Part shown: one piece after another, positions 24,754 to 35,826 of the stretch
How the letters are laid out: each line of letters opens with the position of its first letter
How positions within the stretch are numbered: the first letter of the stretch is position 1
NCBI GenBank assembly: GCA_010094045.1
Contig: ML986750.1
Location: forward strand, 5,781-49,338
Source of the DNA: Lojkania enalia
Lineage: Eukaryota; Ascomycota; Dothideomycetes; Pleosporales
Length of the DNA stretch: 43,558 bases
Direction of reading: 5' to 3'
Made by a program: the position numbers and the translations under genes
The notes under the pieces: generated by a model
What the model saw: the letters and a program-made list of their open reading frames with translations, nothing else
What the model was told of the DNA's origin: nothing
Databases searched by the model: none

Positions 24754-25219
24754 TTATATAGAACTTAGAGTAGTAGTAGAAGATACCTTAGAACCGGCAG
24801 ACCTCCTCTCCTCTTCCTCCAACTTTTCTTACTCTTCTATTAACTTCACCTCTTATTTCCTAAGATTAAGACTATACTTTTCTAGAGAATAGATATACTT
24901 TTTAACGTACTTTAAGTAAGAAAGAACTACCTAATAGTAATACGTAGATTCCTTAAGATAATAAATCTCCTCTTTCTTAGTAGTTATAAAATCTTAATAG
25001 ATAGAGGTAGACTCTTTATAAGCCTTTAATATATTTACTAGAAAATAGCAAAGAGTACCCTTAATTAAAGAAAGATTATAGGATAAACTCTAAGAAAAAT
25101 ACTCTCTATATATAAAAGAAAGAATAGTATTATTATAATAGTTATAGTTTATAGACTAATAGTTTAAATAATAGTAAGATAGATCTATTATAATATCTAG
25201 TAAAAGAATTAAGTAACTA
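24754..25219 (-). pseudogene. antisense coiled-coil ORF of B1, 3' part
   Basis: This is the B1 copy of the convergent antisense frame. It ends with TAA at 24754-24756, again 10 bases from the pol stop, and contains the coiled-coil half. The Met seen in B2 and B3 is lost. The 5' part lies beyond the A3 insertion, at about 33290-33383. Decay is heavier than in B2 and B3. Confidence 0.5.
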
Positions 25220-25522
25220 TATTATAGACGTTTATATATAGTTAGTTAATTATACTTTAGGTAGTTAACTCTATTACTATATACTATATATAAATATTAA
25301 AATATTACGTAAAAAATAGAGATATCTATATTATATAGGTTTTTATAGGAGCTAGGTCTATACTATTATATAGGCTAGCTGGGTTAGTAAAACCTTCTTC
25401 TATTATAGTTAAGATAAGTCGGTTATATTTTAACTAGCAGCTAATAACTATTACTAGCAGCTAGTTTAGGTATTATAGTAAGAGTAGTATAGGTATAAAG
25501 GTATTATAGTATTACTATAATA
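25220..25522 (-). repeat. 3' LTR of A3
   Basis: This 303-bp LTR, reversed relative to A1, is next to the polypurine tract complement (CCCTTCTTTT) at 25526-25535. The A-family minisatellite follows at about 25655-25995 with about seven motif copies. Confidence 0.92.
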
Positions 25523-26380
25523 GTACCCTTCTTTTAGTTATAAGCTCCTATAAATTAGATCTTTATATTATATTTAGGTTATTTATAATTAAGTAGTAGT
25601 TATTAATACTAGTATTAGTTAAAATTATAGGCGTATTAGTATAATTAGTTATTATTATATAATAGTACTCTACTAAAGATTAGGTTAAATTGTAGATATA
25701 TTAGTATAACTAGTAGTCGATAGTAATACTATACTAGAGGTTAGATTAGGTTATAGGTATATTAGTACGACCGGTTATTATTATATAATAGTATTATATT
25801 AGAGATTAGATTAGTTTAGTTTATATAGTAGTATTATACTAGAGATTAGATCGGTTTAGTTTATATAGTAGTACTATACTAGGGATTAGGTTAGGTTGCA
25901 GGTATATTAATACAACCGGTTATTATTATATAGTAGTACTATACTAGAGATTAGGTTAGTTCGGTTTATATAGTAGTACTATACTAGAGATTAGTAGTAG
26001 TATTATTACTAGTATTATATTAGTATAGTATTATTACAGGCGTCTAGAAATATATTTAGATTAGACTCTAGCGTCTAATTAAGAATCTAGACGTAATATT
26101 ATATTCAGGTCTTATTTATTCGGGTTTCTAGTATAGTAATCTTCTATAGCAGTTATCTTAGCAAAGTTATTAGCCGGGTACTATTCTAGGTTGTAATAGC
26201 TAGTCTACTTAACTAGGTATTTGTGCCAGCGTCTCTATTAGTTATAATAGAGGTCTTCTATTCGCTCGATAAGATATTCTAGTTTTCTATTAATCTTAAT
26301 AGGTTTAGGGTTATATACTTGTTAACTAGGTAAGTAGTTAAATAACTTAGATACTAGCTATAATAGTAATATATAGAATA

Positions 26381-28218
26381 ATATATTCTATAAACGAGTG
26401 GGTTATATAAGTAAGTAGATCGGCTATTACCAATTCTTAGCCTTTATATATAAACAGCTTAACAACGCTTTTAGATATAGATAAGATATTTAATAATAGG
26501 ATTATTAAGTACCTCCTCTATTATATTTACAAGTATAAGAGTTATATCTAGATATTTTATAGCGTACGCAGCGTCGTACGCGCAATACCTTACTATTAGC
26601 TAATAGCTACTTACAACGCTTTTCTGCTGTACTAGTACTAGTAGTAGCTATCTTAATACCCTACTTAACTAGTAGAACTTCTTCTACCTAAATTCGTTTC
26701 CTTTTACCCTGTTTGCGCTTTATAAGCTCCTTAATAGCCTACTCTAGGGCAGTTGTTTAAGAGTATTATAGGGCAGCTAGATAGGCTATTTTTATATATC
26801 CTTTATTAAGCTGCTCTACTATTTTAAGTAGAGTAGAAGGTGACGAATTCTAGTACTTTTAAATACAGGTATAGAGAAGCTGCTTCTAAGCCTTAAATTT
26901 ATAAGGATTACTTAGTATTTTAATAGTCTATATTATTATTATAGCTAGCTCTAGTATAGGTATTTAAAGTTTAATATTAAGTTATAAGAGTACTATATCT
27001 AGTTTAAATAGAATAAGACCTATAGCTTAAAATCCTACATAGATATTATCCTTAGTTATTACTTTCTTAAAGGCAGCCTTAAAGGCTGGTAGGAAGGATA
27101 GCTTATTAATATAGTTAATATAGTAATATATTAGCTAGTTAATCTAACTGCTATAGGCTTACTTTAATAGTAAGAAGTAGCCTACATTAAGTAGTTATAG
27201 TATATATAAGGCGTGTACTGGTATATAGAGAGGTAGAATACAATTCTACCTATAGAAGCTAAGGAATTCTATAGAATAGTAGCTCTTATAACTATTAAAA
27301 ATAAGCAGTCGCTATAAGCTAATTAAGCGAGTTTTAGTATAGGAATGAAAGTACTTTAGCTACTTAATTCTATATTTATTTATTATCTAACTATTCTTAC
27401 TAACGCTAATTATCTAATCTTTTAGTAGATCCTTACTATATTAGACTACTTAGTAGTATTTAGCCTTAAGGATAATATATAGTAGAACTACCCAGCCTGC
27501 TACGCTTACGTCTTAAATAACTGTTATCTACTTATAATTATCTAGCTATAGAGCTTTTAGTTAATTATAATACTCTATACTTATAATAATAGTCTAGCTT
27601 ATAATAACTCCTATCTAAAAGTCTATCTTATTAAAATTAAATATGTCCGCCTTAGTTATTTTATACTACCTAATTACAGCCTCTATAAGCTTAAACTACC
27701 TTCTAATAGTATTAGGATCTTTACACCTTACTTATTAATAGTCGTATAGTCGGTTTAGGCGGGTTTTAATTAATAGGGTACGTACAACGAAGTTGGCTGG
27801 CTAGTTCTAGCCTACTTAACTAGTGTTACGCTCAGCTAATAGGGAATTAGTTATATCTTATATAGTAGTAAGAGTAGGTAAAAACCCTTTTAAATCTAGC
27901 TCAAGAATAAACTTAGTAATAGCCTCCTCTTCTAACTTAGTAAGGCTCTTTAAGTTAGCCTTATAGTCGCGTTAAGAGGTAATACTAGCTAGCCGTTGCT
28001 ATAGCGTAGAAAGATTAATATTATATAGCTTATAAGCGTGTTAGATAAATAATAACGCGTCGTTTTAGATAGTTTAAATAGTAAGAAGTATTTAGCTTTT
28101 ATTTAAACGATTTTTAATACCTAGTTATTAAAACATCGCAATTTAATTAATAGTAGAGCTACTTAATAGATAGGGCCGACCTATTTACTTATATAACCTA
28201 CTCGCTTATAGAATATAT
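26381..28218 (-). mobile_element. pogo-2: complete Fot1/pogo DNA transposon
   Basis: This is a 1838-bp insertion in A3, defined by comparison with A1. Its ends are inverted repeats of about 43 bp (26381-26423 and 28176-28218) that differ at only about four transition sites, starting ATATATTCTATAA and including CGAGTGGGTTATATAAGTAA. A TA lies on each side (26379-26380 and 28219-28220), the target duplication expected for Tc1/mariner-pogo elements. It carries one transposase pseudogene on the minus strand. It is less mutated than its host A3. Confidence 0.92.
26540..28140 (-). pseudogene. pogo-2 transposase pseudogene
   Basis: This encoded a DDE transposase with an N-terminal DNA-binding helix-turn-helix. 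Reading from the right: HTH region (AYKLYNINLSTL, about 28030-27995), second HTH (LTKLEEEAITKFILELDLKG, about 27940-27880), first catalytic block YNFDETGF decayed to FNFNKIDF (about 27640-27617), VIQDVSVAGW (about 27520-27490), second block LILDGHESH decayed to LIFNSYKSY (about 27306-27283), LLNVGYFLLLK (about 27195-27165), then FLPAFKAAF and KDNIYVGFQAIGLIPF (about 27095-27015) and a Lys/Arg-rich C-terminus. Length is that of a full Fot1-like transposase. Catalytic Asp residues are lost. Confidence 0.85.
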
Positions 28219-31200
28219 TATAGGATATATTTTAGCTAATTTAGATAGCTTTAATCTATAAGCGTGTAAGGATACCTTTGTAATAACTTTATAGAAGCCT
28301 ATATTCTTCTAGTTAAGCTTTTTTAACAGTCTTTATATATATATATTTCTAGTATCTAACTAGACTAGATTACTAACCTAGTAGTTAGGAGCTAGTATGT
28401 ACTTACGGTTAGTATACTCTTATTAGAGCGCTTATACCTAGGTAAGTTCTTCTCTAATATACTCTATAATATCCTTTATCTTATCAACTAGTCTATTAGC
28501 TTTCTAGGCTATTAGGGACTATTTTAGCGGTTAATAGATCTCTATAAGCAGCTTAAAACCTATTTAAGGGTGCTAGCTAAAGTAGGCTAGAAACGGGGAG
28601 ACTTTTATTAATTTAAACACTATGTTATTTACTTTAAACTGTACTATTAGTAGCTATTCAACCTAATTATCTTATTTATAGCTAGTATAGGCTTAGAAAA
28701 CTTATTCTATTACTATGTTGGCGTTCTCTATTTAACTATTAGTCTCTAAGTAGAAGTTGGTTAATATATATATATTAATTTATAGCTGTTTATAAAGCTT
28801 TTAATAGAAGGTAGAAATAAACTATATCTTACAGTCGAATATAATAGTATATAGCAGTCTATAGTAAACCTATATATAGCGACGGAATAGTTAAATAATA
28901 TTAGGAGCTTCGATTCTTATATATAGTACTAGGTATCTATACTTACTAAGCCTATTAACTACTACTATAATATTTATACAACCTTCTAATTCTAGTAGAT
29001 TAGTTATAAAGTCTATAGAGATGTCTTAAAACCTTCGTTTAGGTATAAGCAACGGTTTTAGTAATCTATAATACTTCTCTCTAAAAGTTTTACTTCTTTA
29101 ATATATATAATAATAGCCTATATATTATTATACCGAGTCGAATATCTTTAACTAATAGTACTCGCGCTAGAGTAGTTCTAAAGTCTTTCTTTAACTAGGG
29201 TATCTACTAGATAATAAGTTATAGATAGTTTATAGCAGCTTAAGCTTTAGCTTATTATAGTCTAGTACTATAAGTTAATCTCGATAGTATAGTCGGTTAT
29301 TATACTCTTTATAGTTAGCTAGAATTAGGAGCTTAGATCGACGGGTTTCTTCTCTTAGTAGCTTTAAGGTATTTTAAATTAGATTATCGTTCGGGTATTC
29401 TTCGTCGATAATCTCTATAATTAATTAGCCTACTTCTATCTATTAGAATAGTTTAGGACAAAATAATATCTATTAATAACTTCTATAAGCCTCTTCTTAT
29501 ATAAGTTTATCTTATAACCTTTAAGTTAAGGTATTAGGCTTCTCTCTAAGTTTTCCGGGTCGGTATATAATACTAAAGTTAAACCTTAATAGATATTCTA
29601 ACTAATAAGCCTATTAGTAGCTTAGCTACTTTATTATTATAAAGTACTATAGGTTCTTATAATCGCTTAGCACTTCTATAGGAAATACTACGCCTTTTAA
29701 TTCGGGCCTCTATTACTTAAAATATTAGATAATCGCGAGTAGTTCCTTATTATAAATCTTATAGTTGCCTTTAATAGAGTTTATATACTTAGAAAAGTAG
29801 GTAATAGATCTTAGTTTACTATTAGCGCCTTTCTAGAATAGTACGCCGGCTATTATAAAGTTAGATATATTAGCTTCTACTACTATTAGTAGCTTAGGGT
29901 TAAAGTATTAGAAAATTAGTATAGAGATAAAAGTATCCTTTAAGTAGTTAAAGGAATATTAATAGCTATTATTCTAGTTAAATCGAGTATTCTTCTTAGT
30001 TAGGGCTATTAAGGAGGAGACTTTCTATAAGAAGTTGCTAATAAATTATTAGTAGAAGTTCGCAAAGCCTATAAAAGCTTAAATATCTTTTATATTTTTA
30101 GAGTATTTCTAGTTAATAATTATCTCTACCTTCTTTAACTCTATATAGATCTCTTCTATAATAATTATATACTCTAGGTAGATTACTTCTAACTAGTAGA
30201 ACTTATACTTATCTATATTAAGCTGTAGACTATTCGCTTTTAAGGCTTTAAGAACTAGCTAGATATACTACTTATAATTCTTTAGATTCTTACTAAATAT
30301 TAGGATATTATTAATATAGGTAGTATAGAATATATTAAGATATAGTTTTAGCATATTATTTATAAAGTACTAGAATATACTTAAAGTATTAACTAAGTTA
30401 AAGAGTATTACTAGATATTTAAACAGCTTATAGCGTATATAAAAGGCAGTTTTCTATTTATTTCCCTTAGCAATCCTTAGCTTATTAAATATAATAATAA
30501 TATCGAGTTTTATATAGTATTTAGCTTTACTAAGTTAAGTTAACGTTTTTTAAATTAGTAGAATCGGGTATTAGTTCTTAATAGTAATAGTATTTAGGGC
30601 TCTATAATCTATATAGAATTAGAAACTACCTCTAAATTTCTTTATAAAGATTATAGATACAGCTACTAGTAATAAGCTTACTCTAATAAATCCCTTAGAT
30701 AAGTTCTTATTAAAGTACTTCTTTAGTATCTTTAACTTATTCTAAGATATTCTATAGAGTAGATTAAAGCTAGCTTATTTACTATTCTCTAGTTTAATTT
30801 TATAATTATATAGTTGTTATTTAAGTAGCTTATCTATATTCTTATATAAGAAGACAGATAATAGATTATAGTATTCTTTAGGCACTTTAATAATAGGGTT
30901 AATATATACCTTTAGGGCTAGAACTTTATTAATATTAGCTATTAATATAGCGAAGATTTTATAGTTAAGTTACTAGGAGAGTTAAACTAGTAGTACAGCG
31001 CCTATATAATATATATCTAGCTATAATATAGACTTTAAGTATTTAAACTTAAATAAGTTCTTTTAGCTATAATCTTTATTTAAAGTTAGATTAGTCTTAG
31101 TTTTAGATTCTTTTAACTAGTATAGTATTTTAGGTAGTTAGTAATTATATTAGGTATAGCTTAATAGGTAGAGTTTTAAATAGTACTACCTAAGTTTTAA

Positions 31201-31649
31201 GCTATATAAAGGTTATAAATTAATTACTTTAAAATCTCCTTTTATATTAGGTTTAGATAGTTTATAATCTTTAATAACTATTTAAATAGCTTATTAGTAA
31301 ATAGTAGTACTAATAGATTATAAATATTAGGTTAGGTATTAGTTAATAGTAAAGACTAGCTATTTATTCTTATAGTTTAGGTTTATACGATACTTATATA
31401 TCTATAACTATCTTAGAATTAACTAGTACTTTTCTAGTATAGTTATATAGAAATATACTATTTCTAAATAGTTTAAGTATTAGAAGATTAGAATAACTAA
31501 GTAGGAGATAGTTCCTCTATAGAAAACTTCTCTATTAAAACTAGTTAGGTATAGGTTATATAGGAGTTATATCTTTTAAAATTTTAGGGTATATATAAAG
31601 TCTCTATAAATATAGCTATAACTAGTAGCTCTAGTATTAATAAGAATAT

Positions 31650-32940
31650 TAATATCTTACTAGACTAGGTCTTAATAGATTAAGAAAGAAGCTAGGATCT
31701 AGTAGTTCTATAACTATTTTTATAGAGGCTGGTTTTATAAATATATAGAGATTTAGTATAGATATAGTTTTAGAAGATAATTTACTTCTAGAATAGACCT
31801 TTTAATAATATTCTAGTCGGTAAAACTAGCTATATTTAGGAGCGAGAATAATAGCTTTATCTATAAGATAATAAACGTATTAAAGATCGGTTAGAGGATT
31901 AGTTAAAGGATTAAGAGTAGAACCTATAGGGTATAGTAGGACTTTAAGACCCTTAATAGATTAATAGTAGAGGGGCGCTATATTCTAGTAAAATATATCC
32001 CTTACTACTATATTTATAACAGCGTTCTTTATAGTAGTATCTTTCTTATTTATTAGAGCTTATAGGCGTATAGCTAGAAGTATCGAGTTCTATAACATTT
32101 AGATCCTTCTAGTAAATAGTATAATACTTCGATTGTTTATAGTAGTTACTAGATAAGTAATATAGGTTAGTATTATATAGGGAAATTAGGTTAGTATAGT
32201 TATTTAGGGTGCTAGGTATTATAATACTAATTATAGTATAGCGGAGCTTATTAAAGAGAGAATATTAGAGATATATAATTTATCCGATCTTATTTAGTTT
32301 AGTATCTACAATTAGGCGTCGGAATTTAGAAAAGTAAGCAGGAAACCTGCTTCGGCTTTACTTTAAGGTTTCTAGCTTACTCTATACTATAGTCTCCTTA
32401 TTCTAGTCGCTATAAGTAGATTCTAAAAAGGCGACTAAGCTATTTATAGAGTTAATACCCTTATCTATTAATAGATTAACTAATATTACTAGGTCTTGTT
32501 CTAGATAGAAATAGATATATAGAAGGTGGGTATATTTAGTTAAGTATTAGTTAGTATTTCCTTCTAGTTTATAATAGAGCTTTCTAATAAAGTATAAAAG
32601 CTCTAAGTATTTACTAGAGAATATTAGAAGGTTAGATAAGTAGTTAGAACGGAAATATAGGTTATATATAGTCTTAGGCGGATTAGAAGTTAATATAGGT
32701 ATCTATTTAGAAGCTAGAGTTATAGGCTAAATCGGGTTAAGGGCGGGTAATAGTTCTATTACTATTAATATACTAGTAGCTAGTAGAAGAGTAGCTGTTT
32801 AGTAGCTACTAAATTCCCTTTATATCGCTTTAAAGTCTAACTTATAGCAGTTCTCTTAGGTTACTAAAGCCTCTACTAGCATCTTATTCTTCTACTATAA
32901 AAAGTCTAGCTTACTCTAGATCTTATTAAATATATTAATA
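31650..32940 (-). pseudogene. gag: gag pseudogene of A3
   Basis: This matches A1 gag on the minus strand. The initiator corresponds to about 32933 but reads ATA. The CCHC knuckle is at about 31985-32034 with Cys and His turned to Tyr. Boundaries are taken from alignment with A1. Confidence 0.78.
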
Positions 32941-32986
32941 AACGCGTTCTCGTCTATAGTATATAATAGTAGATAATATAATATAA

Positions 32987-33289
32987 TATTACAAATACTT
33001 ATATATAGTTAGTTAATTATACTTTAGGTAGTTAACTCTATTACTACATACTATATATAAATATTAAAATATTATATAAAAAATAGAGATATCTATATTA
33101 TATAGGTTTTTATAGGAGCTAGGTCTATACTACTATATAGGCTAGCCGGGTTAGTAAAACCTTCCTCTATTATAGTTAAGATAAGTTAGTTATATTCTAG
33201 CTAGCAGCTAACAGCTATTACTAGTAGCTAGTTCGGGTATTATAGTAAGAGTAGTATAGGTGTAAAGGTGTCGCGGTATTACCGTAATA
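32987..33289 (-). repeat. 5' LTR of A3
   Basis: This 303-bp LTR has a right edge reading GGTATTACCGTAATA, which shows that the ancestral LTR began TGTTACGGTAATACC. It is followed by the AACTA duplication. Confidence 0.92.
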
Positions 33290-33582
33290 AACTAGTATAA
33301 TAGTTATAAGTAGAAGTATTTTCGCGTTAAACTTTTAATATAATAAGAAGAGAAAAGAAAGAAAAATAGGGCTATACTTATAAGCTAAGTAGGATATACT
33401 AGAATATATAAAGTACTAACCTTAGAATAGAAAAATATAGATATAGTACTATAGTATATCTATATAGAATATATTAGAAGCTAGAATAAGCTACTAGAAA
33501 TAGTAGAATACTATACCTAAATAGAATAGGTAAGATAATAGATTAGAAAGCTTCGGGATAAACTTATAGAGAGAAAAGTAGA
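33290..33582 (+). other. B1 3' end after A3 (antisense ORF 5' part and polypurine region)
   Basis: This continues the B1 sequence interrupted at 25219. It holds the first ~30 codons of the antisense frame (minus strand, to about 33383) and the untranslated stretch leading to the 3' LTR, including the decayed purine tract AGAGAGAAAAG at about 33568-33578. Confidence 0.75.
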
Positions 33583-33654
33583 TATTATAAATATAGAATA
33601 CTGAAAGGTACCGCCTCTATAATTAGAATTTAATCTAATATTAGCTACTATATA
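33583..33654 (+). repeat. truncated 3' LTR of B1 (72 bp)
   Basis: This is the beginning of the 539-bp family B LTR (TATTATAAATATAGAATACTG...). Homology ends after CTACTATATA at 33654; from 33655 the sequence is unrelated to B. The break marks a deletion or recombination. Confidence 0.88.
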
Positions 33655-34151
33655 TAACAGCGTAGGCAAGATAATAGGTCCAAATATAGTACGAATCTAT
33701 TTAGAGGTATATAGGAGTGCATAGGGGATTAGGGACCTAGGAATTCTATTAACACCTATAGGCCTTGTACGAAAGAATATAGAAAAACTACCGAGCTACT
33801 TATAAGGGAGTGTACAACTATATACGGATGGGAAAAGGGGTAGAACTGGGGGTAGGATAAGATAAGTAAAAAGATAAAGCTTTTCGTAGAACGATTTCTT
33901 TACATTATTATACTACCCCCCTCCTTATAGGCTGATAGTCCCTATCTACGCTGGTTTGAGAGGGAATTGGGGCTATTACAGATAGGTTCTAGTATAAAGA
34001 AATTTCTTTAAGGAGGTATTTACCGGTAAGAGTTAATATATGCGGTTACCTATAGAGATATATTTATTAATATAATGTTAAGTAAGGTTTTTATAGTAAG
34101 TATAATTGACCTATATATTAGCTAGTAACTACTATTATAACAGTTTATTAA
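33655..34151. other. low-RIP segment of unknown origin
   Basis: This stretch keeps many CA and TG dinucleotides and is clearly less mutated than the B1 side. No coding frame was recognised on either strand. On the minus strand a purine tract AAGGAGGGGGG (33915-33925) is followed by TAGTATAATAATG, so part of it could be a further truncated LTR with its polypurine tract. A 16-bp perfect palindrome, TAAAGAAATTTCTTTA, is at 33995-34010. Confidence 0.45.
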
Positions 34152-34523
34152 TATTACAATTTCGTCGCGTATAGTAACAAGCGTTTACTAGCCTTAGTAT
34201 ATTACTAGATTGCTGTTAACTAAGCTTCCTTAACTAAATAATAACTTCTACTCTATATATATTATTACGCGTCCCTAGAACCGTTAATTATTAAAGTATT
34301 ACTAATACTTCGTAGAAAAAATTAATTAATATAATACTCCGCCCGCCTTCTAGAGCCTCTTTAAAGGTTTTCTAGGTTATCTACCTTTAGGCTATATATA
34401 CGCTCGCCCGCGGGCGGTATATAATATTTTCCTTTTAGTTCCTAAGATTAAAAAAATATAAGTATTACACCTTGTAAAATAAAAAGTACAACCCTATATA
34501 AATTACATCTAATACTAGTAGGG
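34152..34523 (-). repeat. probable 3' LTR of gypsy element C, major part
   Basis: On the minus strand this continues the short piece at 41970-41997 that directly follows the polypurine tract of element C, and B3 lies between the two. The left limit (34152, TATTACAATTTCG, possibly TGTTACA before RIP) is a guess based on LTR-like ends; no second C LTR is in the window. It contains a GC palindrome CGCCCGCGGGCG (34405-34416) flanked by TATATATA and TATATAATA, a plausible core promoter. Confidence 0.45.
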
Positions 34524-35062
34524 TGTTACTAACCTATATACTGCTAGTATATATAACAACTACTATTGTAGTCGTACGCGCGCCGGGGCTTTATTTACGT
34601 TAGATTAGTTAGAGGTAGTAGCTTTAGTAATAAGAGAGTATTAGGTTCGCTAGTTCTTCGAATGTAATAAGTATATTTAGAAGTCTAATAGAGTAATAAG
34701 ATAAATCTGCGAGAATAACTATAAAGGACTTAATCTTATAAGAAGATCTCCCTTCTTATATAGTTAAGTCTAAGACCGCTAAGCCTAGCTTATTAGGTCT
34801 ATTAGGTCTGTCAGGTCTATCCTGCTATACCTAATACTTCTACTATAGTTATATATATAGGTTGTGTTATACTTTATTATCTAACTAATTATCTTCCTAG
34901 TTCCCGTAGTCCTACTACTTACTGTTTAATAACTAGTCTCTAATATACTTCTACCTGTTATTATCCTATTAGTCCTTATCTAAGTCGACTTCTATAGTAG
35001 CTGATATTAGATTAAACCCTAGTTATAGAGGTAGTACTTCTTAGCGTTCTATATTTATAATA
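34524..35062 (-). repeat. 3' LTR of B3
   Basis: This 539-bp LTR has its outer end intact as TGTTACTAACC. It is preceded by TAGGG at 34519-34523. Confidence 0.93.
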
Positions 35063-35261
35063 CCTGTTCCCCTCTTTATAGGTTTGTCCCGAAGCTCTTT
35101 AATCTATTATCTTACCTATTCCGTCTGAGTATAGTATTCTACTATTATAGGCAGCTTATTCCAGCTTCTAATATACTTGGCGTGGGTATACTATAAGGCC
35201 GCGTCTATATTTTTCTATTCTAGGGTTAGTACTTTATATATTCTAGTAGGTCCTGCTCAGC

Positions 35262-35816
35262 TCGCGAGTATAGCTCTATTCTTCTTCTTTTTCTTCTTCT
35301 ACTATACTAAAGGTCTAGCGCGAAAATACTTCTGCCCGTAACTATCGTACTAATTATTTAATTCTTTTCTTAGGTGTTGTAATAGATTCGTCCTGCTATT
35401 ATTTAAACCATTAGTCTACGAACTATAACTATTATAGTAATACTACCCTTTCTTCTATATATAGAGAATATCTTTCTTAGGGTTTGTCCTGCGATCTTTC
35501 CCTAACCGAGGGTACCCTTCGCTATTTCCTAGTAAATATGTTAAAGGCTTATAAGGAGTCTACCTCTACCTATTAAGATTTTATAGCTACTAAGAAAGAG
35601 GAGATTTATTATCTTAAGGAATCTGCGCGTCGCTGTTAGGCGGCTCTTTCTTATTTAGAACGCGCTAAAAAACGCGTCTATTCTCTAGAAGAGTATAGTT
35701 TAGATCTTAGGAAATAAGAGGTAAAGTTAATAGAAGAGTAAGAGAAGTTGGAGAGAGAGGAGAGGAGGTCCGCCGGGTCTGAGGCGCCCTCTACTATTAC
35801 TCCGAGTTCTATATAA
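35262..35816 (+). pseudogene. antisense coiled-coil ORF of B3, convergent with pol
   Basis: This is the best preserved copy of the family B antisense frame, about 184 codons ending with TAA at 35814-35816. The upstream limit is approximate. The order is: Ser-rich stretch (LYSSSFSSSTIPK, about 35274-35312), a middle part with TTLSSIYREYLS and LSLTEGTLRYFL (about 35442-35530), a Met at 35538, then a strongly charged helix (TKKEEIYYLKESARR, SLEEYSLDLRK, EKLEREERR) and a Ser/Thr-rich tail. The few internal stops are TAG or TAA that RIP makes from CAG, CGA or CAA; at one of them B2 keeps CGA. The pol stop is at 35827-35829, leaving a 10-base gap. Family unknown. Confidence 0.58.
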
Positions 35817-35826
35817 GAGGCTTCTT

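Larger units (their letters stand above)
26050..31650 (-). pseudogene. pol: pol pseudogene of A3, split by pogo-2
   Basis: Same domain order as A1, read right to left. The protease active site (decayed to NTRA) is at about 31628-31640. RT spans about 30680-30100 with YIDD decayed to YINN near 30306-30317, RNase H lies at about 29880-29500 and integrase at about 29310-28220. The C-terminal integrase and chromodomain (to about 26130) lie beyond pogo-2, which occupies 26381-28218. All stops are RIP-type. Confidence 0.85.
25220..33289 (-). mobile_element. A3: gypsy family A element inserted in B1, minus strand
   Basis: A3 spans 8070 bp between perfect 5-bp duplications AACTA (25215-25219 and 33290-33294) and is bounded by two 303-bp LTRs (25220-25522 and 32987-33289). 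Subtracting pogo-2 leaves about 6.23 kb, the length of A1. B2 shows the uninterrupted target sequence. It is transcribed right to left: gag near 32935, chromodomain near 26200. Confidence 0.95.
11106..33654 (+). mobile_element. B1: gypsy family B element, split by B2 and A3, 3' LTR truncated
   Basis: B1 starts with a 539-bp LTR at 11106 and is interrupted in RNase H by B2 (15592-23053) and near its 3' end by A3 (25220-33289). With both inserts and their duplications removed, about 7.0 kb remains, which agrees with the 7.46 kb of B2 once the missing LTR part is added. The 3' LTR begins at 33583 and stops at 33654 after 72 bp, so B1 was cut by a deletion or rearrangement there. The left TSD would be TAAAT (11101-11105), directly at the right end of pogo-1. 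The right TSD is lost. Confidence 0.9.

Noticed and set aside
33995..34010. A perfect 16-bp palindrome TAAAGAAATTTCTTTA as an operator.
   Set aside because: Short AT-rich palindromes arise by chance in such sequence and there is no gene nearby to regulate.
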